Source: Undibacterium sp. 5I1
GTDB taxonomy: Bacteria > Pseudomonadota > Gammaproteobacteria > Burkholderiales > Burkholderiaceae_D
Length of the DNA stretch: 64,000 nucleotides
Assembly (NCBI RefSeq): GCF_034314085.1
Contig: NZ_JAVIWI010000001.1
Location: forward strand, 1,674,001 to 1,738,000
Direction: 5' to 3'
Numbering within the stretch: position 1 is the first letter of the stretch; each line of letters starts with the position of its first letter. Made by a program: the position numbers and the translations under genes. Under the pieces are notes generated by a model that worked only from the letters and a program-made list of their open reading frames with translations, searched no databases and had not been told where the DNA came from. Of this stretch, positions 61,486 to 64,000 are shown one piece after another.

Positions 61486-61773
61486 ATGGACTGCTATATT
61501 TATTACAAAACACCGGTCGAACATCAAGATCAGGTTTTAGAACAAGTACAAGCGATGCAAGACATTCTTCGCCGTGACACTGGCATTAGATCAGGCCTGC
61601 AGCGTCGACCCGAAGTCAGTGGTGGCATGCAGACCTGGATGGAAATTTATCAACAAGTCCCGGAGAATTTTATCGCCTGCATCACCCTGGCGATACAACA
61701 AACCCGCTTGCTAGCTTTGATTCATGGTGAGCGACATCCTGAATTTTTTATGGAGATAATTCCATGTGTCTGA
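61486..61773 (+). CDS. DUF4936-family protein
   Basis: A 95-residue protein with the pattern DCYIYYKTPVEHQDQVLEQVQAMQDILRRDTGIRSGLQRRPE, then GMQTWMEIYQQVPENF, and RHPEFFMEI at the end. This matches the small DUF4936 family of betaproteobacteria, with a ferredoxin-like fold and unknown function. The start overlaps the previous intergenic repeat region only slightly. Its 3' end overlaps the NRDE gene start by 10 bases, so both are probably co-translated. Confidence 0.82.
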   Translation: MDCYIYYKTPVEHQDQVLEQVQAMQDILRRDTGIRSGLQRRPEVSGGMQTWMEIYQQVPENFIACITLAIQQTRLLALIHGERHPEFFMEIIPCV

Positions 61774-62510
61774 TCGTCTTTGCCTGGAAATTATTACCGC
61801 ATACGCCTCTCATCGTCGCCAGCAACCGGGATGAATTTTATGATCGACCGGCAGCACCGGCAATCTGGTGGGAAGGTGCACCCCATGTATTTGGCGGACG
61901 TGATTTACAATCCGGCGGCACCTGGATGGGGGTAGCCAATCAGGAAGATCAGAATGCTGCGGCGAAAAAATTTGCAGCTATTACCAATGTACGGGCGCCC
62001 TCAGAGAAGCGCACTGATGCACCCTCTCGCGGCACGCTGGTATCCAATTATCTGACAGGTACACTATCTGCCAAAGACTATATCGTCAGCATCAAAGACA
62101 AGGTAGCAGACTACAACGGTTTTAATTTGTTGGTGGGCGATGAAGAGGATTTGATCTGGTTCTCTAATCGCAAACAAGACGATCCACGCAATGGTCAACC
62201 GCTGTCGCCGGGTATTTATGGCATTTCAAACGCAGCACTTGATACACCTTGGCCCAAAGTCGTCAAAACCAAAGCGGAGTTTGCCAGCTTGCTGTGTCAG
62301 CGTGCGCCGGAAGAAGCTTATTTTGAAATGCTGTCAAACACCACACCAGCACCCGACTGCCGCTTGCCAGATACAGGGATCAGCTTTGAGATGGAACGTC
62401 TGTTGTCATCCCCATGCATAGAGTCGCCAGATTACGGCACGCGCGTATCTAGTCTGATCAAAATACATAGCCACCATCCGGCTGAATTTCATGAGAAGCT
62501 GCTACGTTAA
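61764..62510 (+). CDS. NRDE-family protein (TANGO2-like)
   Basis: A 248-residue protein. MCLIVFAWKLLPHTPLIVASNRDEFYDRPAAPA is the NRDE start, with Cys-2 as the likely N-terminal nucleophile after Met removal. Further segments are FGGRDLQSGGTWMGV, RGTLVSNYLTG and GIYGISNAALDTPWPK. The Ntn-hydrolase fold is inferred from relatives, and the biochemical role in bacteria is unclear; the eukaryotic TANGO2 homologue is linked to lipid and haem handling. It overlaps the DUF4936-like gene. Confidence 0.88.
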   Translation: MCLIVFAWKLLPHTPLIVASNRDEFYDRPAAPAIWWEGAPHVFGGRDLQSGGTWMGVANQEDQNAAAKKFAAITNVRAPSEKRTDAPSRGTLVSNYLTGTLSAKDYIVSIKDKVADYNGFNLLVGDEEDLIWFSNRKQDDPRNGQPLSPGIYGISNAALDTPWPKVVKTKAEFASLLCQRAPEEAYFEMLSNTTPAPDCRLPDTGISFEMERLLSSPCIESPDYGTRVSSLIKIHSHHPAEFHEKLLR

Positions 62511-62582
62511 TTGATGCATCGGTGCGACATTAGTTAAGCCGGCACATCGACTAAATCAAAGAATTGCAGATATCAAAACACC

Positions 62583-63878
62583 TCAAACATCTCGCAAAGG
62601 TGCACGCCATAACATTAGTGCAGCAATCAATTTAAGAGCACAGGGCAAAATCGCGTACGCAACGCCCAGCGCTTGGATACCTTGCAGGTCGCTGGTACCG
62701 GGCACGTAGCCAAGAAAATCAAGCAAAGGCAAAGACACTCCGGCAGCCAATGCTAGATTCATCTTGGTGGCCCAATTCCAGGCACCAAAATAGGCGCCCT
62801 CTCGCTGCCCGCTATGCCCGCCTTTTCTGATGACCGCAGCCAATAAGGCTGGTGGCAATGCCAGATCAGCACCAAGCGCCAAGCCAGACATTGCGCAAAT
62901 GATCCCGAATGGCATTGCTGCCCCGACACCCAGGCCAAACACCCAGACAAAAGAGGCGATCGATAGCAGCATCCCCAACAACCATGCGCGTGCCTCGCCC
63001 AGCTTACTTGCGGTGAAGACCCACAGAGGCATAGAAATCGCAGCCGCTAAAAAATACAGTATTAAAAATACGCCCGACAAATGCCCAAGCTGCAAACGAT
63101 CTTTAGCAAAAAACAAAAATAAGGTCGCGGGAATGGATGCCGCAATTCCGTTGACGACAAATACCGCGAATAAACTACGAAAATATGCATTACGAAAAGG
63201 GATGGTCAATGACAGAGGCTCTGCTGCCAGAGCGTTCTCCGGCACAGCCTTTATCTTAACGTCGGCCAATGCCGGGCGAGGTGCATAACGAATCAGTAAG
63301 CCACTAGCGACCAATAAGCTGACCACAAATGCAGTCGACAACCACGCAATACTGGCTAACTGCGACAAGGCTGCAGCAGCAATTACACCAATCAAACCGC
63401 AGGCTTCGCGGACAGCCGTAATCCGCGTGCGTTCAGTGGGAGCCTGGGTCAATGCAGCACCCCAGCTTTGATGAGCGATTGTCGCTAGACTAAAACCCGC
63501 ATATACCACCATCAATGAACATAAAAACCAAATAAACGGCGCACCGTTCGCGATTGTTAATGGATGAAATAGAGCGAGAAATCCTATAATCAGCGCAGGC
63601 AAGGACCAAAGTATGTAGCGCGAATACGATTGACTACGATGATTTTTATCGATCCACCAACCGATTGCCGGATCAATAAAAGCGTCCAGTAAACGCGCTA
63701 GCAATAGCGCCGTACCGATCAAGGTAAGTGAAATACCAAAATGCTCCGCATAAAACTGGGGAACATAGACATAGATGGGCAGCGCGACCAGCGCTAGCGG
63801 CAATCCGAACAGGCCGTAAGTCAGTACCGCAGAAAATGAAAAAATCTTCACTGGGACGTTAACCAAGTACGGCGACAT
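62583..63878 (-). CDS. MFS transporter of the glycoside-pentoside-hexuronide (MelB-like) type
   Basis: A 431-residue membrane protein with about twelve hydrophobic segments. LSFSAVLTYGLFGLPLALVALPIYVYVPQFY (here SFSAVLTYGLFGLP...) begins helix 1. LDAFIDPAIGWWIDKNHRSQSYSRYILWS matches the GPH signature loop (D-P-x-I-G-x-x-x-D) after helix 2, and ACGLIGVIAAAALSQL lies in the middle. GPH members are cation-sugar symporters or related carriers; the solute is unknown. It is convergent with the NRDE gene. The remaining bases (63879-64000) hold no feature I can see. Confidence 0.88.
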   Translation of the reverse strand: MSPYLVNVPVKIFSFSAVLTYGLFGLPLALVALPIYVYVPQFYAEHFGISLTLIGTALLLARLLDAFIDPAIGWWIDKNHRSQSYSRYILWSLPALIIGFLALFHPLTIANGAPFIWFLCSLMVVYAGFSLATIAHQSWGAALTQAPTERTRITAVREACGLIGVIAAAALSQLASIAWLSTAFVVSLLVASGLLIRYAPRPALADVKIKAVPENALAAEPLSLTIPFRNAYFRSLFAVFVVNGIAASIPATLFLFFAKDRLQLGHLSGVFLILYFLAAAISMPLWVFTASKLGEARAWLLGMLLSIASFVWVFGLGVGAAMPFGIICAMSGLALGADLALPPALLAAVIRKGGHSGQREGAYFGAWNWATKMNLALAAGVSLPLLDFLGYVPGTSDLQGIQALGVAYAILPCALKLIAALMLWRAPLRDV

Positions 63879-64000
63879 TCACCGCAATAAAAATCGGTAC
63901 GCGAGCCTAAAACAAGATCTAGGACAATCATCTCAAGCCTTCAATTTAAAAGGATTGAAATCAGTATCTATGTCGTAATAGTCCTCGTTCTCTTTCCGTT

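Overview
The window is chromosomal DNA of a Gram-negative bacterium, most likely a betaproteobacterium of the Burkholderiales, and an Oxalobacteraceae-like member (Undibacterium or a relative) is my best guess. This is an inference. It rests on the aceE-aceF-lpdA cluster with a lipoyl-bearing E3, the prlC / DUF4124-glutaredoxin / holC / DUF2486-like run, the mltG-tmk-holB-pilZ cluster, a DUF4936-like protein next to an NRDE protein, and moderate GC content. I see no rRNA, tRNA, CRISPR array or prophage. Most of the window is core metabolism and housekeeping on both strands, broken up by unusually many short palindromic intergenic repeats and two insertion sequences.

Layout. 0.3-5.3 kb: clpB and a secreted M3 peptidase, with two copies of a mobile-looking repeat (family 2) between them. 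5.4-9.0 kb: an AT-rich accessory patch with an unrecognised two-gene unit (a four-helix membrane protein and a soluble partner), a DDE transposase and a small membrane ORF. 9.4-14.1 kb: an erythromycin-esterase-like exported protein, a Ser-rich protein, a solute-binding protein and a membrane protein. 14.2-19.1 kb: an acyl-CoA ligase / enoyl-CoA hydratase pair, a polysaccharide deacetylase, a small protein and an NAD(P)-binding protein. 19.2-22.8 kb: a ferredoxin-reductase-type flavoprotein, an argD-type aminotransferase with an attenuator-like or sRNA-like leader, and a PaiB-like protein. 22.9-28.7 kb: a GH44 glycosidase gene broken by a stop codon, a Sel1 protein, a frameshifted diguanylate cyclase and a second solute-binding protein. 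28.8-29.9 kb: an IS30-family element sitting inside a family-1 repeat. 30.2-36.5 kb: the pyruvate dehydrogenase cluster. 37.0-43.1 kb: folD, prlC, a glutaredoxin-like gene, holC, a DUF2486-like gene and dadA. 43.7-54.7 kb: a thioredoxin-like protein, then a long minus-strand block for fatty-acid/branched-chain catabolism (bifunctional beta-oxidation enzyme, Liv-type ABC transporter, acyl-CoA ligase). 55.1-63.9 kb: rlmJ, an acetyltransferase, pilZ-holB-tmk-mltG, ygfZ, DUF4936, NRDE and an MFS/GPH transporter.

Three observations stand out. (1) The acyl-CoA ligase, livH and the beta-oxidation enzyme each carry a near-identical palindrome (core TACGATCGTA) just downstream of a TTG-type -35-like hexamer. 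This predicts one repressor controlling beta-oxidation and the Liv transporter together. (2) About nine copies of an AT-rich, roughly 90-bp element (ends like AATATACTCCCC / GGGGAGTATATT, inner TTGTCCAA...TTGGACAA stem) lie almost always just 3' of genes; one is split by the IS30 element and one supplies the livF stop codon. (3) A well-formed sigma70 promoter, a short ORF with three consecutive Arg codons and an intrinsic terminator precede argD. The unrecognised gene pair at 5.4-7.0 kb is the best candidate for an undescribed system, but its function cannot be read from sequence alone.
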